Below are positions 24,940 to 35,949 of a DNA stretch of 64,000 nucleotides, piece after piece. The stretch spans positions 306,869 to 370,868 of the forward strand of contig JAJEKB010021193.1 of assembly GCA_022393335.1 (NCBI GenBank), in the 5' to 3' direction. The position numbers and the translations under genes are program-made. Under the pieces are notes generated by a model. The model was given only the letters and a program-made list of their open reading frames with translations. It ran no database searches and had not been told where the DNA came from. Source of the DNA: Macrotrachela quadricornifera (lineage: Eukaryota; Rotifera; Eurotatoria; Philodinida; Philodinidae). How positions within the stretch are numbered: the stretch's first letter is position 1; each line of letters opens with the position of its first letter.

Positions 24940-25060
24940 CTAACGAGGGAACCTCTTGAGATGACAAAAAGCTTTAGAACTCGGATCACGCATGTCTTGT
25001 AGATCCCAGTGAGTAGTGAAATATTCCGAATCGGCACGTGCCTTTAGTGATTTTTGAAGA
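24940..25060 (+). repeat. solo end of the fold-back family
   Basis: CTAACGAGGGAACCTCTTGA followed by AAAAAGCTTTAGAACTCGG matches the terminal 40 bp of the other members. No opposite arm nearby. Confidence 0.6.
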
Positions 25061-25469
25061 AGTTATGAATGTCTCAAATTTTCGTCGAAAAACACAATTT
25101 TAGCCGATGATTTTTTGTTTTGATTTTCCACTCGAACTACAATTGATACACTCATACGTTTAGTGTTTTATTAGAGCACTAGAAACGATTTGATATAGTC
25201 CATGACTCATGAAAGAATGGTATTATGTGAAAAAAAGGAAGAAGAATAAAAGTATTTGTGTGCAAAAATTTATTTCTATCTGCATTTGAAAGAGAGAGCC
25301 TTTTCTGGACGTTGTTTAACAAAAATGAATGCTACGAATAGAATCGTGCAGCTTTTCATAAATAAAGCGTCTCAACACCCATCCATCTGTTCATCAAGAA
25401 CGGTTGTACATGAAGGAGAAGTGGGCAATGAAAGTAATAATTAAGAATTAGCCAATCTATTTGTAGTTC

Positions 25470-25660
25470 GGATCATATGAAAGAGGATGCCATATAATCC
25501 TGGATTGACCTGAACAACACCATGCTTTATCCGTAGAATAGTGGAGAAAAGCTTTCAGCTCACACAATAAGCCGCTAGCTATACATCTCTATTCTAAGGA
25601 TAAAGCATGATGTTGTTCAGGTCAATCCAGGATTATCTGGAACCCTCTCTCATATGACCC
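25470..25660. repeat. 190-bp inverted-repeat (MITE-like) element
   Basis: Arms of about 70 bp: GGATCATATGAAAGAGG ... CATGCTTTATCC, with the inverse GGATAAAGCATGATG ... CATATGACCC. The inner arm block CTGGATTGACCTGAACAACA is perfectly mirrored. Confidence 0.8.
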
Positions 25661-27024
25661 GGACAATAGTATGTTTTATTCTTACAATAGGACTGAATCA
25701 AAATGGGACATTAGTGCAGTTGTCCGAGCCCAGACATATATCACAGTTGACTTGGGAATTTAGCTGAGTTTGGAATGCGCGAAAAAAAAGACAAAATAAA
25801 AATAATATCTTTTTCATCATCAATAAATCTATGTGATTTCAATTGAATATTACTAGAATATTATAAATGGATTTTTGTAAGAACATTATGGTATTCATTC
25901 TGTTTTTGGTATTCATTCTGTTTTCTTTTTACGAAAGAATATCTTCATTTTCGTTGTATTTGTAAGGTTATACATAAATGATATTTATAAAGATTGTCAA
26001 TTCATAAAAGCTTGCATTTTAAAATATTTTTATGTATGAAATCTATGTGTCACCATCATTTCTCTATTTTATATTTTCTTAGTAGAGGTTCGTTCCTATG
26101 AAACGAAGATTCAATGATATTGCTATGATAACTTTTTTAATTAAGTTATTTCATTTGTTATTTCATATTTAAATTATCAAATTTTATGGAAATATTTATT
26201 TCAGTAAACAATTTTATTCGCTACCTTTTTTCAACCCTGCTGGAAATCATTCCGTCTAATTTATTGAAAATTCATTATGATTTCAAGGAGCATTAAAAAA
26301 AGATATTCGTCAAACTCAATTGCTGTATTTTTCTTTCCAATCTATGTCGCCATTTTCATCAGCTCGCTGCTCGAGAGTCAATAAAAAAATATTTTACATA
26401 ACCTATATTTTCTAAAAATTTGGTGAGGGATAATTTATAATTCATTTATATAATTTATGCGTCGTAAAATTCTATTCTATGCATACAAACATATATTTCT
26501 ATACATTAAAATATTCGGAAGCAGTCTAACCTACACCTTAAATTAAAAACTGCACCAAGTTAGTTTTTAAAAAAAGAAATAGAAAAAGAAAGAAAAAGGT
26601 TTCATTAAATCAATGTCTCAATGTCTCGTAATAGAAAAAAATTTATATACAAAAAAATATATTCTACTTTTTCTCTAATACAGATGTCCCATATGTCCCG
26701 TAGATCAAGAAAATAACTATATAAGCAAACAAATATAAATAACCAACATATTATTTTTTCCTTATATTCAATATAAACATCTCTTTAAGTCAATAATAAA
26801 TTCTATATCATTCATATCTTTAATTTGTCTTTCATAAAAAAAATATAACATATCTATTTTATTTAAGCTAATTACTTATACATTCACCAATTTTGTTTTT
26901 TTTCTCTATAAAATAAAAGCATAGATATAGATATTATTTTCATATTTCTATCAATTCCAATCTCAACTAAATTCTCTAACCAACTGCGACACATACTTTT
27001 CAGAAGAGTAGGAGCATTGGGACT
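25661..27024. other. gene-free stretch
   Basis: Very AT-rich, homopolymer-rich sequence. No gene recognised. Confidence 0.45.
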
Positions 27025-27026
27025 AG

Positions 27027-27096
27027 GCATGCATCGAACCCGAACTCAGGTTCGGAGTTCGGGACCGAACGGTCTACTTTCGGGTTCGATGCATGC
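27027..27096. mobile_element. minimal 70-bp element with 18-bp inverted ends and TA duplication
   Basis: GGCATGCATCGAACCCGAA is mirrored at the other end (27079-27096), flanked by TA on both sides (ACTA left, TAAT right). The centre carries the same word, GGTTCGGAGTTCGGGACCGAA. A TA duplication fits Tc1/mariner-type mobilisation. Non-coding. Confidence 0.75.
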
Positions 27097-27099
27097 CTA

Positions 27100-28411
27100 A
27101 TGCAGCCAATCGATACTAGGGTAAAGAACCGATATTTTTGGATTTTTGACCACATGATTTGAGCTATCAGAATTCTGATTACACTACGGTTAGAGCACGT
27201 CGAGTTCCATTTGGTGCAAGACTAAAAGTCATGAATCAAGTTCCAATGCAAATTGAGACTCCATTTACAACATCAGCGTGAATCTTGGGATAAAAAAAAA
27301 TTATAATTCGGATATTTTGGTCACAAAACTTGATATTTCAGACATATAATTATACCATTAAGTAGAGCTTGTTCAGCTGTATTTGGAACAAGAATATGAG
27401 GTTTTGAATACGTTCCAAGGTGAATCAGATAATAACTTCACTGACCTACTTGAAAAAAAAGAAGTCATTTACAGGGAGTGAAGGTCGCAGCAATATGATT
27501 CTCTTGACCGGACTGAAAATCACAATTAAAGACACAATTCAATAAAAGAAAAAAAACATGAGAGAAAATTTATGCGATGTTTGTGTTGCGATGATTGTGA
27601 AACCTCATGAAGAGCGAATTGTAGTTTTTTTTATTTTATATATCGATCGAATTTATTTGATTGTCTACATATACAAATGTATGTTTATATTGACAGAAAA
27701 AATATATTGTTTGCGTTTGTCTCAGTCGATATTATAGCGCTATGATCAGTGAAGATCTTAAAAAAATGCAGCATTCTAGAACGCATATAACACGGATCAA
27801 GAAGCATCAACGTACCATTCGTCGAAACCATTCTCAATATGTAAGTTGGCTGTAATAAAATCTGAGATAAATAAAGAAGTTTGTCGTTGGCTTCGTACAT
27901 GCTCTGTGAATGTTAACGACGCTGCATCAAAGTTTTATTCTCCTTCTTATAATCCCTCTAGAACCCATCTCTATCCGTAGGATTCTACCTTGACCACGTC
28001 CTATCTCATTCTAGTCAGCTCTTGTTTTCCTGGTTGTATTTTACACATAACTAGCAACAAAATATGGAGCATATTTTGTGTTCAGGCTTATGCATCATCT
28101 ATGTACTAAAAGCATGGAACGGCATAATGACAATAATTATCAGTCAAGAAAAAAGCTTTCACAATTACATATATTCATATTGGGCTTATCTGATGGTGCA
28201 TCTGAAAAAGACAGCTGATATCGTTCCTTTTAATAATCATGATAGATCTTTAAAATAGCAACGTCGTCTGATAAGATATAATATCGTTCTATGAGACTCA
28301 GAAAAAACAGTAAATTTCCAATAAGACTGACAAGAAAGACGTGATATATATCAGCTGACTGAAATGCTTTGAGACAGTTTACAAAAAATACAGCCTATGA
28401 CAAATGTTTAA
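27100..28411. other. gene-free stretch
   Basis: Only short open frames (up to about 70 codons) without recognisable features. Confidence 0.4.
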
Positions 28412-28820
28412 TGTTGAAGAAATTCAAATAGTGATTCGAGTAGGCAATGAAGAGTTCTATCTAATACATTATATATCAGGATGTCATCGATGGATAACAT
28501 GAAAAAATGCACCTTTTTAACCGGTTTTTAGAGATTTTTTAATAAAATTCAATTTATTCCTTGTTTTATAGTGCCTGTAGTTTCTCAAGAGAGGATCTTA
28601 AAAAAAAGCGGCGACTTCTCATTTTGTTCAAAATCTTGCGCTCTTTAATATGGCATTATCAGAAAACAATTTCGACAAAGTCTTCATGGATGTGATAAAA
28701 TACGCTTTTCACTTTTTTAGAAATCTTGTTCACATAATCCATCGATGAAATCCTGATAGATAATGCATTAGATAGAGCTCTTCATTGCCTATTCGAATCA
28801 CTATTTGGATTTCGTCAACA
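28412..28820. repeat. 400-bp inverted-repeat element
   Basis: Terminal arms of about 85 bp (GTGATTCGAGTAGGCAATGA ... ATCGATGGAT, and the inverse ending CAATGCCTATTC-type sequence at 28735-28820) surround about 240 bp of unique sequence. Non-coding MITE-like structure. Confidence 0.75.
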
Positions 28821-29671
28821 AGTCGTTTCTAATTTCGCTTAAATTTTTGTCGTAAACCGTAGTTCAAATTTTACAAAACAATATCCTAATACCCCTTGCC
28901 ATGATAACCACAGGATTATAAATGAAAATAGTAAAACAGATATCAATTACATCTAGTCGTGTATTCTTCTAATAGTTAAACGTATTTGCCTATAAATGGG
29001 ATCGACTTACTTGAAATAAAAAGTATAAAACAAACTCGAATAAAAAGAAAACACAAAAATTCTTTTAAACCTTTTTCCCTCTTGTTTTCCTATTATGTAT
29101 ACTCGAATTAAATTATTCCTTCGAAGACATTAAACAGAAATGATTGCATAGATTAAGGCTAATAATTAATAATTTAACTCTTAATGATAAATAAGATGAC
29201 ACATAAATAAAATAATGTCACTATTGACCTATTGTCTTCATATACATTGTCTCCTCTTTATTATCCATTATATATATCTAAGAAGAACTGAAAAGTGTAT
29301 TCTTCTTTTCTCTTTGTTCCTTCCACTCTTTCTCCTTTCTTTCTTATAATTTGTGAACCTTATTGGTGGCACAATAAACTAAATAGAAAAAACGATTTTG
29401 CTTTTAAATGATATATGAGAAGGAAAAAACTGTTGATTGGTCGTAACTCATAGAAAAAAAAATTATTGAACACTTTTCACTTTCATTGCTATAATAGGTG
29501 AAAAGAATAGCAGACTGCGTTAACGCATTGCACTTCCAACGAGCAATATATGGAAAAGACTTAGCAAGTGGAGAAGTTGCTTCAGTACCTTTACAGATAG
29601 CTGATCCTTCACTATTTTCATTATCGAAGAAAAAAGTGCTCAACGCAACAACGATCGTATCAGCGACACAT

Positions 29672-31435
29672 ATGCCTAAACGCGAACCAAAGACAAGCGG
29701 CATACGTCAGCACCAAGAGAAAATGGATAATGGTTCTATTCGGAACGGTGTTTCTGTGCACGATAATACGCATTGTACAACGTTTAACAATATACAAATA
29801 CAAAAACCCATACATCCTGATACAAATTCACAGAAACTCTCGTCACATCTTGGGACACAATCAACAATCCTACCCAAAATGAAACCAGTCCAAGTAGTAT
29901 ATTATCTATTTCCACTGATATCGAATACTTCTCTTTGTAGAATACAAAATGTATTACACAATCTTTACAGCGTGCCTATCCATTACTAGTTTGATTATAG
30001 AAATTTAATTGTATATATTCCCATTACTTTTTTATTGTAGAAAGTGGCACCGCAAAATGATGCTAACAAGGTCACTGTCATAGTGTCGTCAACAGTGATA
30101 TCCGAAACCCATATCGACTCGCATACAATGAGAAAAATACCACACAAAATGTTTTCAATACCTAAACTTAATGAAAGCAACCGAGAACTGCGATACTCAG
30201 TTCCAAATGAAAATGAGCAAATAAAGGACAATTGGCAACGCTATCGAAGATTGTTAAGCCGCCTTCATCCTTGCTGTGCATCCTATTGTTGTTTGGCAAC
30301 GGGTCTTCTTTTGGGATTGCTTCTTGCCGGTCTTGCGACATCAATTGCTACACTAGTGACAATGAATCAGAAATTCGCTAATACTACAAGTATGATTTTT
30401 TATCTTCATTGAAGTTTGTTTTTTCATTATTCTTCGTATAATTTAGTACCAACTACATTGACAAACATTAGTAAGAAAAAATATTTTTTAGAGGAGCGTA
30501 TCATGACTTTTCCTGTTTGTTTAGATATAACAGCAGCGTCAGTCACTACAATGACTTGTAAGTAGAGTGATGTCTTAGCTTATGTATAACGTTGTTACCT
30601 TCAAAGCTTCAACATCAACTAGCAGTACATCCACAACAAGTACGACATCAACGACCACCTCCTCGACTACAATTAGTAGCACATCCACAACAAGCATTTC
30701 GTCAACAAGTACAACATCAACGACCACCTCCTCAACTACAACTAGTAGTACATCCACAACAAGTATTTCATCAACAAGTACGACATCGACGACCACCTCC
30801 TCAACTACAACTAGTAGTACATCCACAACAAGCATTTCGTCAACAACTACGACATCGACAACCACCTCCTCAACTACAACTAGTTCTAGAAGTACTACAG
30901 TTACAGGTTAGTTAGAATATTTCATAGAAAAATCGAAAATCATAAACTTTATTTTTATATAGTCGCTCTTTCTTTATATGGAGTTCAGCTGAACTTGGAC
31001 CCACTGCCGTTATCCAGTGAATGGACCGTTTGTTATACAGCAACATATGCTACTGTAATGTTTGCAGCTACATTGACATCAATATTGACTACATGTAACA
31101 AAGCAAAATTATTGCTAGGTTGTCGTCCTGTAGGTAATACAATCTTGACAGTAGCAGCAATGGGAAATCGTGCTGATGTTTTGTACAATTGTGGAACAAC
31201 AGCATCATGTACATATCAAGCAAATGGAGTAGGATGGTATTATTCTGATTCATATTCATGGGGCTTTGCAAAAGGTGGAGATACGGTGACACGATCTTCC
31301 TGTGATACAGGCACAGTAAATCCTGCCCATCGTCTATGTTGGCATACACAAAGTTCAGGTGGATATCGATGTGGCGCGACCACAGTACTCAATTCAAATA
31401 CAGCGTGGGAAAAAGTTATATTTCATGCAGATTGA
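29672..31435 (+). CDS. single-pass membrane protein with Ser/Thr-repeat stalk and Cys-rich ectodomain
   Basis: Six exons join in frame to about 466 residues: 29672-29893, 30041-30389, 30447-30470, 30525-30557, 30607-30906 and 30963-31435. Exons 3 and 4 are only 24 and 33 nt, and the later junctions are phase 1. The order is: cytoplasmic part of about 150 residues; a Cys cluster and transmembrane helix (CCASYCC, then GLLLGLLLAGLATSIATLV); a mucin-like stalk of about 115 residues built from a 23-residue (69-bp) Ser/Thr repeat; and an ectodomain of about 145 residues starting SEWTVCYTATYATVM and containing GVGWYYSDSYSWGF and regularly spaced Cys. The stalk is probably O-glycosylated. I do not recognise the ectodomain. 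The start is uncertain: the frame is open upstream to 29498 after a TAATAG that could be an acceptor, so an earlier first exon is possible. The architecture parallels the D8C gene at 19860. Confidence 0.75.
30627..30890 (+). repeat. 69-bp coding minisatellite (Ser/Thr stalk)
   Basis: About four units of a 69-bp repeat built around AGTAGTACATCCACAAC and ACCACCTCCTCAACTAC. Copies are nearly identical, so number is probably variable between alleles. It lies entirely in one exon and keeps the frame. Confidence 0.8.
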
Positions 31436-32039
31436 TAATTGGAAAACCTTAACGTTTCAAAAAGAGAACAGTTTGATCTATCATTGGGTTTTAAGAGATG
31501 GTCCGCAAGAGAGGACTCCTACTCTAAACTGAAGCTGCCGAAAAGTTTTTTTTTCTTTTTCTTTTATTATTTCAACTGAACGATCCAATAAAACCATAAT
31601 TAAATCCAAAATATCAAGTCATTTGGCTTTATCTGTGAAAAATGCGAGCCAAAACATGTTTTATGGGTCCCTTTTGATCGCTAAAAATTGCTATTCTAAG
31701 GATTTATTCAGTATTTTCAAATTATCTCACGAATGGCTTGATCATTTGAGCACAGCAACATCTCATTTTATAGAAAACAGTTCGGGCTACACATACATTC
31801 GATTTGAATAAGTGACATATAGCGTAATAAAAATGCTATAGGTCGCAAGTTGTCCAAATCGAAAGAATCATGTTTTGTCATCTGGACCATATTTTGGATT
31901 TTTCTCTTCTGTTACAAAAAGTCCTAGATTTCATTTTGTCCCGTGCACAGATCTCGGGAAGATACATTTTTTGACATTAAATTGTTAAAATAAAACCATT
32001 CGGGGGTCGACATAGCAAAGACTATATTGTGATTACCCT
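31436..32039. other. 3' flank, no gene recognised
   Basis: Contains the likely polyadenylation region of the preceding gene (AATAAA near 31590). Nothing else recognised. Confidence 0.35.
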
Positions 32040-32045
32040 TCCTTA

Positions 32046-32128
32046 ACGATCAGTGACCTGACCCCATAAAGTTATACAGTTTCTTTAGAAATCACAAAAA
32101 CCTAGTTCAGATTTGTGTTCAGCACAAA
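32046..32128 (-). repeat. fragment of the 1.2-kb dispersed repeat
   Basis: TTCTTTAGAAATCACA and CAGATTTGTGTTCAGC are the reverse complement of 48370-48460 in copy C. The fragment is interrupted on its right by the next element. Confidence 0.6.
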
Positions 32129-32134
32129 AAACTA

Positions 32135-32212
32135 GGCATTCCGGAGAATTCTCGCCGTTTCCAGGCCGGATTAAAACGGAAACGGCGGGAACGAAGCCGT
32201 AAACCGGTGGAA
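32135..32212. mobile_element. palindromic-word island (CCGTTT/AAACGG)
   Basis: Begins TAGGCATTCCGG, matching the TA + GGCAT start of the element at 27027, then CGCCGTTTCC, GGCCGG, AAACGGAAACGGCGGG, GCCGTAAACCGG. Inserted in the repeat fragment to its left. The right terminus is not identified. Confidence 0.5.
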
Positions 32213-33288
32213 ATTACAATATATCCTATTCTTAAAAACCTACTAGATTTCTCGTACTATTTTCAGCATTTCTTCTCCAAAGCTCACTATTCAACTTATT
32301 ATATATTCTATCCCCGATGAATATAGTTCTTTAAGAGAGGGCCACAAGACCATCGCCATACTCTTGAAAATATTGACCTATATTTTTTATTATTGAAAAC
32401 GATAGGCCATGGCTTGAAACTAAAAACTACCAAGTTTCAGCTCAATCTGTCAGTTCCTTTTACTGTAAACAGCTCATGGAATAGATTTGCTCTTTAAAAG
32501 GTGAGCTAAAGCTTTACAAAAAGCAGGTTAGAAAAATCAGTAATACATAGCTTGGTGCGTCTTCATCTCCTCTTTCCAACGGCGAAAACTGCAGTTCTCT
32601 ATCTTGTTACCATCAAAAATGATTCCAAAAATACTCACAAGCATTCATGTTCATGCTACCAGCGTATATGCGACAAAAACAGATTTTATCGAAATTTTAT
32701 TATTATGATAACAGTTTAATAGTGACCAAATAGCATAGAACAATAGAGTGAAACACGCTCTATCTATTAGTAAAAAAAAATTTCTCGAAGCCTTCTATAC
32801 GAGAATAAAGTATCAGGCTCACTACTTTTGGTATGCCCTAAGTAAAGAAATTAAGAATTTTTTTAAATAGTGACTAGAATCTCTTTAGAATTTTCAACAT
32901 TAAATTTTCATAGTAAAATTTTCAAACAACAACAAATAATCAATAAATTGTTATTTGTTTTTTAGGCATACAGGTTTAAACAACTTCAAGAGAAACAAGA
33001 TTAAATATTGACATACTAATTATTGATTAATTTTAAATTGTATATATTTATTGATTAAATATCATGAAATACATTAATAATCATTATCTAACACTTTTAT
33101 TAAATCTTATATAAATCAATATACAGAATATTTGTTTGCCTATTCATATACATAAAGACAAATTCTATCTATTTCATTAAATGAACATTTAATATATCTA
33201 TATTTTGCCGTCTGTATGAAACATACATGTGTATAAGTTATAGACAATTCAAACTTAAAATTAAAATAATTTTTTTTTGCTTTTTTTT
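32213..33288. other. gene-free stretch
   Basis: AT-rich; no gene recognised. Confidence 0.4.
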
Positions 33289-33512
33289 ACATTATTTAAT
33301 AGAATCTGAGTCGCTAATCACAAAACACACCATTTTACCTCACACAAATATCTTTTTACGGTCGACAAATATGAAAAACTTCAAGGATGTGTTTTTTGAC
33401 GAAAACGACATTCTTTAAGTTCTTCATATTTTTCGACCCTGAAAAGATATTTGCGTGTGGTAAAATGCTATTTCTCGTGATCAGCAACTCAGACTCTATC
33501 AAATAATGTAAA
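33289..33512. repeat. 224-bp palindrome
   Basis: The arms ACATTATTTAATAGAATCTG ... AACTTCAAGGATGTG are mirrored to 33512 with minor changes. The two short open frames in it are mirror images. Confidence 0.8.
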
Positions 33513-33961
33513 CAAACACAAAAAAATGAATTTTTATTCGAAATTTGTATTACCAGCACTTTAGTTCAGATCATAAAAAAACACAACAACCACTCTTGTC
33601 TGTTTTCTTTTTTGTTTGTTTTTTGATGATATAAATGAGACACTAATATCAATCATCACCGGCAATCTATCACCAGCAACTAAAACGTTGTTCGGCCACT
33701 GTAAACCTATTGCATCTTCAATGAAACGCTTGGCAAATTGTTGACAATTTACATTAGCACTCCATTTTAGTCCATGTGTTTAAACAATATCTTGATATAA
33801 ACAAATGATCTAAAAATTAAAAAAAGATAACATTAGAAAGAGATAAAAATAATAAATTTCACTAGAAGATGAAGTCCAGATTGTTTATAAAAAAGACCAA
33901 CTCGAGGATCAACTAAGTATTGATGAATATCATTTTGAACCTAAAAAAACAAGTAACGCTC

Positions 33962-34210
33962 GTCCAAAGACTCGCTCAGCTCTTTCTCGTAGAAATCGTG
34001 TTTCTAAATTACCGTCAAGCCATTCATTTTTAAAATTTTAAAAAACTAACATCAGATTCGGATTCTTCGACCTCGATTACCCTTTGGTTAAGTTTTATAG
34101 AAAATATGAATAAAATGTTTTTTTGACCTTTTACGGACATACAATCAATCAATCAATCAATCAAGCAGACAATTTATGTTTGCAAGACTCTTCTCTACGA
34201 GAAAGAGAAT
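33962..34210 (+). mobile_element. CTCTTTCTCGTAGA-ended element, copy 2 (short, complete)
   Basis: Begins CGCTCGTCCAAAGACTCG then CTCTTTCTCGTAGA, and ends CTTCTCTACGAGAAAGAGAA. Contains one internal unit in inverse orientation relative to 14142 (CTAACATCAGATTCGGATTC) and a CAAT tetranucleotide run near 34143. It lies in the large intron of the broken gene. Confidence 0.65.
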
Positions 34211-34213
34211 AAT

Positions 34214-34593
34214 AATCAGCAATGGTGTTCATCACACACCACGATGAAATAATCATTTCATGAAAAAACACCTATTTTCGATGAAAAATACCAAACCTCA
34301 CCAATTCCTAACATCGATTGATGAATGCTGATACCATAACAATCAGCAATGGTGTTCATCACCCACCATAATGAAATCATCATTTCGTGAAAAAACACCT
34401 ATTTTCGATGAAAAATACCAAACCTCACCAATTCCTAACATCGATTGACCAATGCTGATACCATAACAATCAGCAATGGTGTTCATCACCCACCACGATG
34501 AAATCATCATTTCGTGAAAAAACACCTATTTTCGATGAAAAATACCAAACCTCACCAATTCCTAACATCAATTGATCAATGCTGATACCACAT
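34214..34593. repeat. three tandem copies of a 127-bp unit
   Basis: Units start AATCAGCAATGGTGTTCATC at 34214, 34341 and 34468. Units 2 and 3 differ by only a few bases, implying recent duplication. Intronic, non-coding. Confidence 0.9.
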
Positions 34594-34639
34594 GATCACC
34601 GAACAGACTTCAGATTCAAAGTCCGCGCATCGAACTACG

Positions 34640-34771
34640 TCTAGAAATGTCTTTTTCGAAAAATCAATTTTCGAGGTTTTTTTGACCCTGCGGACACACA
34701 ATCAAGCAATCAAGCAAGCAAGCAAGCAAACAATTTATTTCTGCTGGACTCTTCTCTACGAGAAAGAGAAT
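34640..34771 (+). repeat. CTCTTTCTCGTAGA element, partial copy 3
   Basis: TTTTTTTGACC...CGGACACACAATCAAG, a CAAG/CAAT tetranucleotide run, then ACTCTTCTCTACGAGAAAGA, matching the right half of copy 2. Confidence 0.65.
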
Positions 34772-35949
34772 AAAAAAAGCTATTGTGTTCAGAAAACTAT
34801 AAGATGGTTTACTTACCCATGGAGGACTAACATATGATGGTAATGCATGAATACCATTTAAATATTTACTATCCATAAGATTTCCTATGTATATTAAGAA
34901 TAAATTTGATTTTTGAACCCTCCCAATCATCACATTTTGGATTTGTTGAATGAGGAATTTGACCATCTTTAGTATCAGCTACGACATGATACAATACACC
35001 TTCGATATAAATATCAGTTGATGTACCAGCTGTATCACCAAGCACACTTATATGAGCATCCTTTGCACCTGTTGGATAATGCATTATTAAAAACAATTTA
35101 TTTGTTAAATGATGATTTTGTGGAAGAAATGATGGAACAAAATGAGCCATACAACTAAATTGTTCAAGTGCAGCTACTCCTATAAAAACACAAACATATA
35201 TTTTATATAAATATTTTAATCTAAATCGAGAAAGACGAGAATGTTAAAGCAGATAAAATAACTTACATTTAAAAAAATGTATCATTTACGTTTCACAGAA
35301 ACAAATATTGAATCATTTAAAAATAAACAAACATTTAAAAACTAAATATGCTTTTATCCAATCATTTTTAGACTTAAAAAAAAAATTTCTTTTACTTTCA
35401 ATTATATTTTATGAAAAAATTTATCAAAAATTATTTTTAAAATTGCTCAAAAAATTATTTTGTCAAAATTTTATTTAATGGAAGAACGCATTATTATTTC
35501 ATTGGTTGATTCGATTGACTAATTTATTCTAATTGACAGGTCGATTTAGTGGATAATATTTGCTAATTGCTATAGAATGGTTTAGTGGTGGCGGAGCGTC
35601 ATTAATCTAAGTGAGGCCCATAATATTTTTTTTCTACGATGGACTTTTATTAAAAGATGAAGCAAAATATAAGTCTTCTTTTTATTAGACTTCAGTAAAA
35701 AGTACAGTGGTCATTGTGAAAAGAAAACGAATCAGAAGGTATCAAAAAATAACTGTCTCTGTTCGTTCTTCGATGCAATGATTGAACAGACACTTTTCAG
35801 GTCAATAGAATCTGTCTTTTCTTTATATATGGACATGACCAGTTGTGTTGGTACCTCAAGATATAGGATAGGAAATAATATTATTTCAGGGACGTGTATA
35901 TAATGAATTTTATACCAAATGAAAGCCTGTCAAAAATGGAATTTATTGG

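Larger units (their letters stand above)
33561..35179 (-). pseudogene. broken gene with NC-motif C-terminus (possibly NlpC/P60-LRAT-like)
   Basis: Minus-strand exons 34817-35179, 33863-33940 and 33561-33809 are joined by introns with good GTAAGT/TTTTAG sites (876 and 53 bp). Exon 1 reads VAALEQFSCMAHFVPSF, then GAKDAHISVLGDTAGTSTD and a CDDWEG segment, then needs a frameshift near 34900 to reach KYLNGIHALPSYVSPPW. Exon 2 reads DIHQYLVDPRVGLFYKQSG. Exon 3 has an in-frame TAA where a Gln codon would fit, then WSANVNCQQFAKRF and AIGLQWPNN. An NC motif ahead of a helix, with an upstream His, is reminiscent of permuted NlpC/P60 (LRAT-type) enzymes; this is a weak resemblance. The 5' end is missing or further upstream. 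One frameshift and one stop suggest decay or sequence errors. Its large intron is filled with repeats. Confidence 0.5.

Noticed and set aside
30575..30865. Val-rich minus-strand frame and a second plus frame rich in Gln/His/Pro
   Set aside because: Shadows of the Ser/Thr minisatellite exon; only the Ser/Thr frame joins to the neighbouring exons.
34130..34770. CRISPR-like direct repeats
   Set aside because: The repeats are 127-bp tandem units without spacers and the DNA is eukaryotic.
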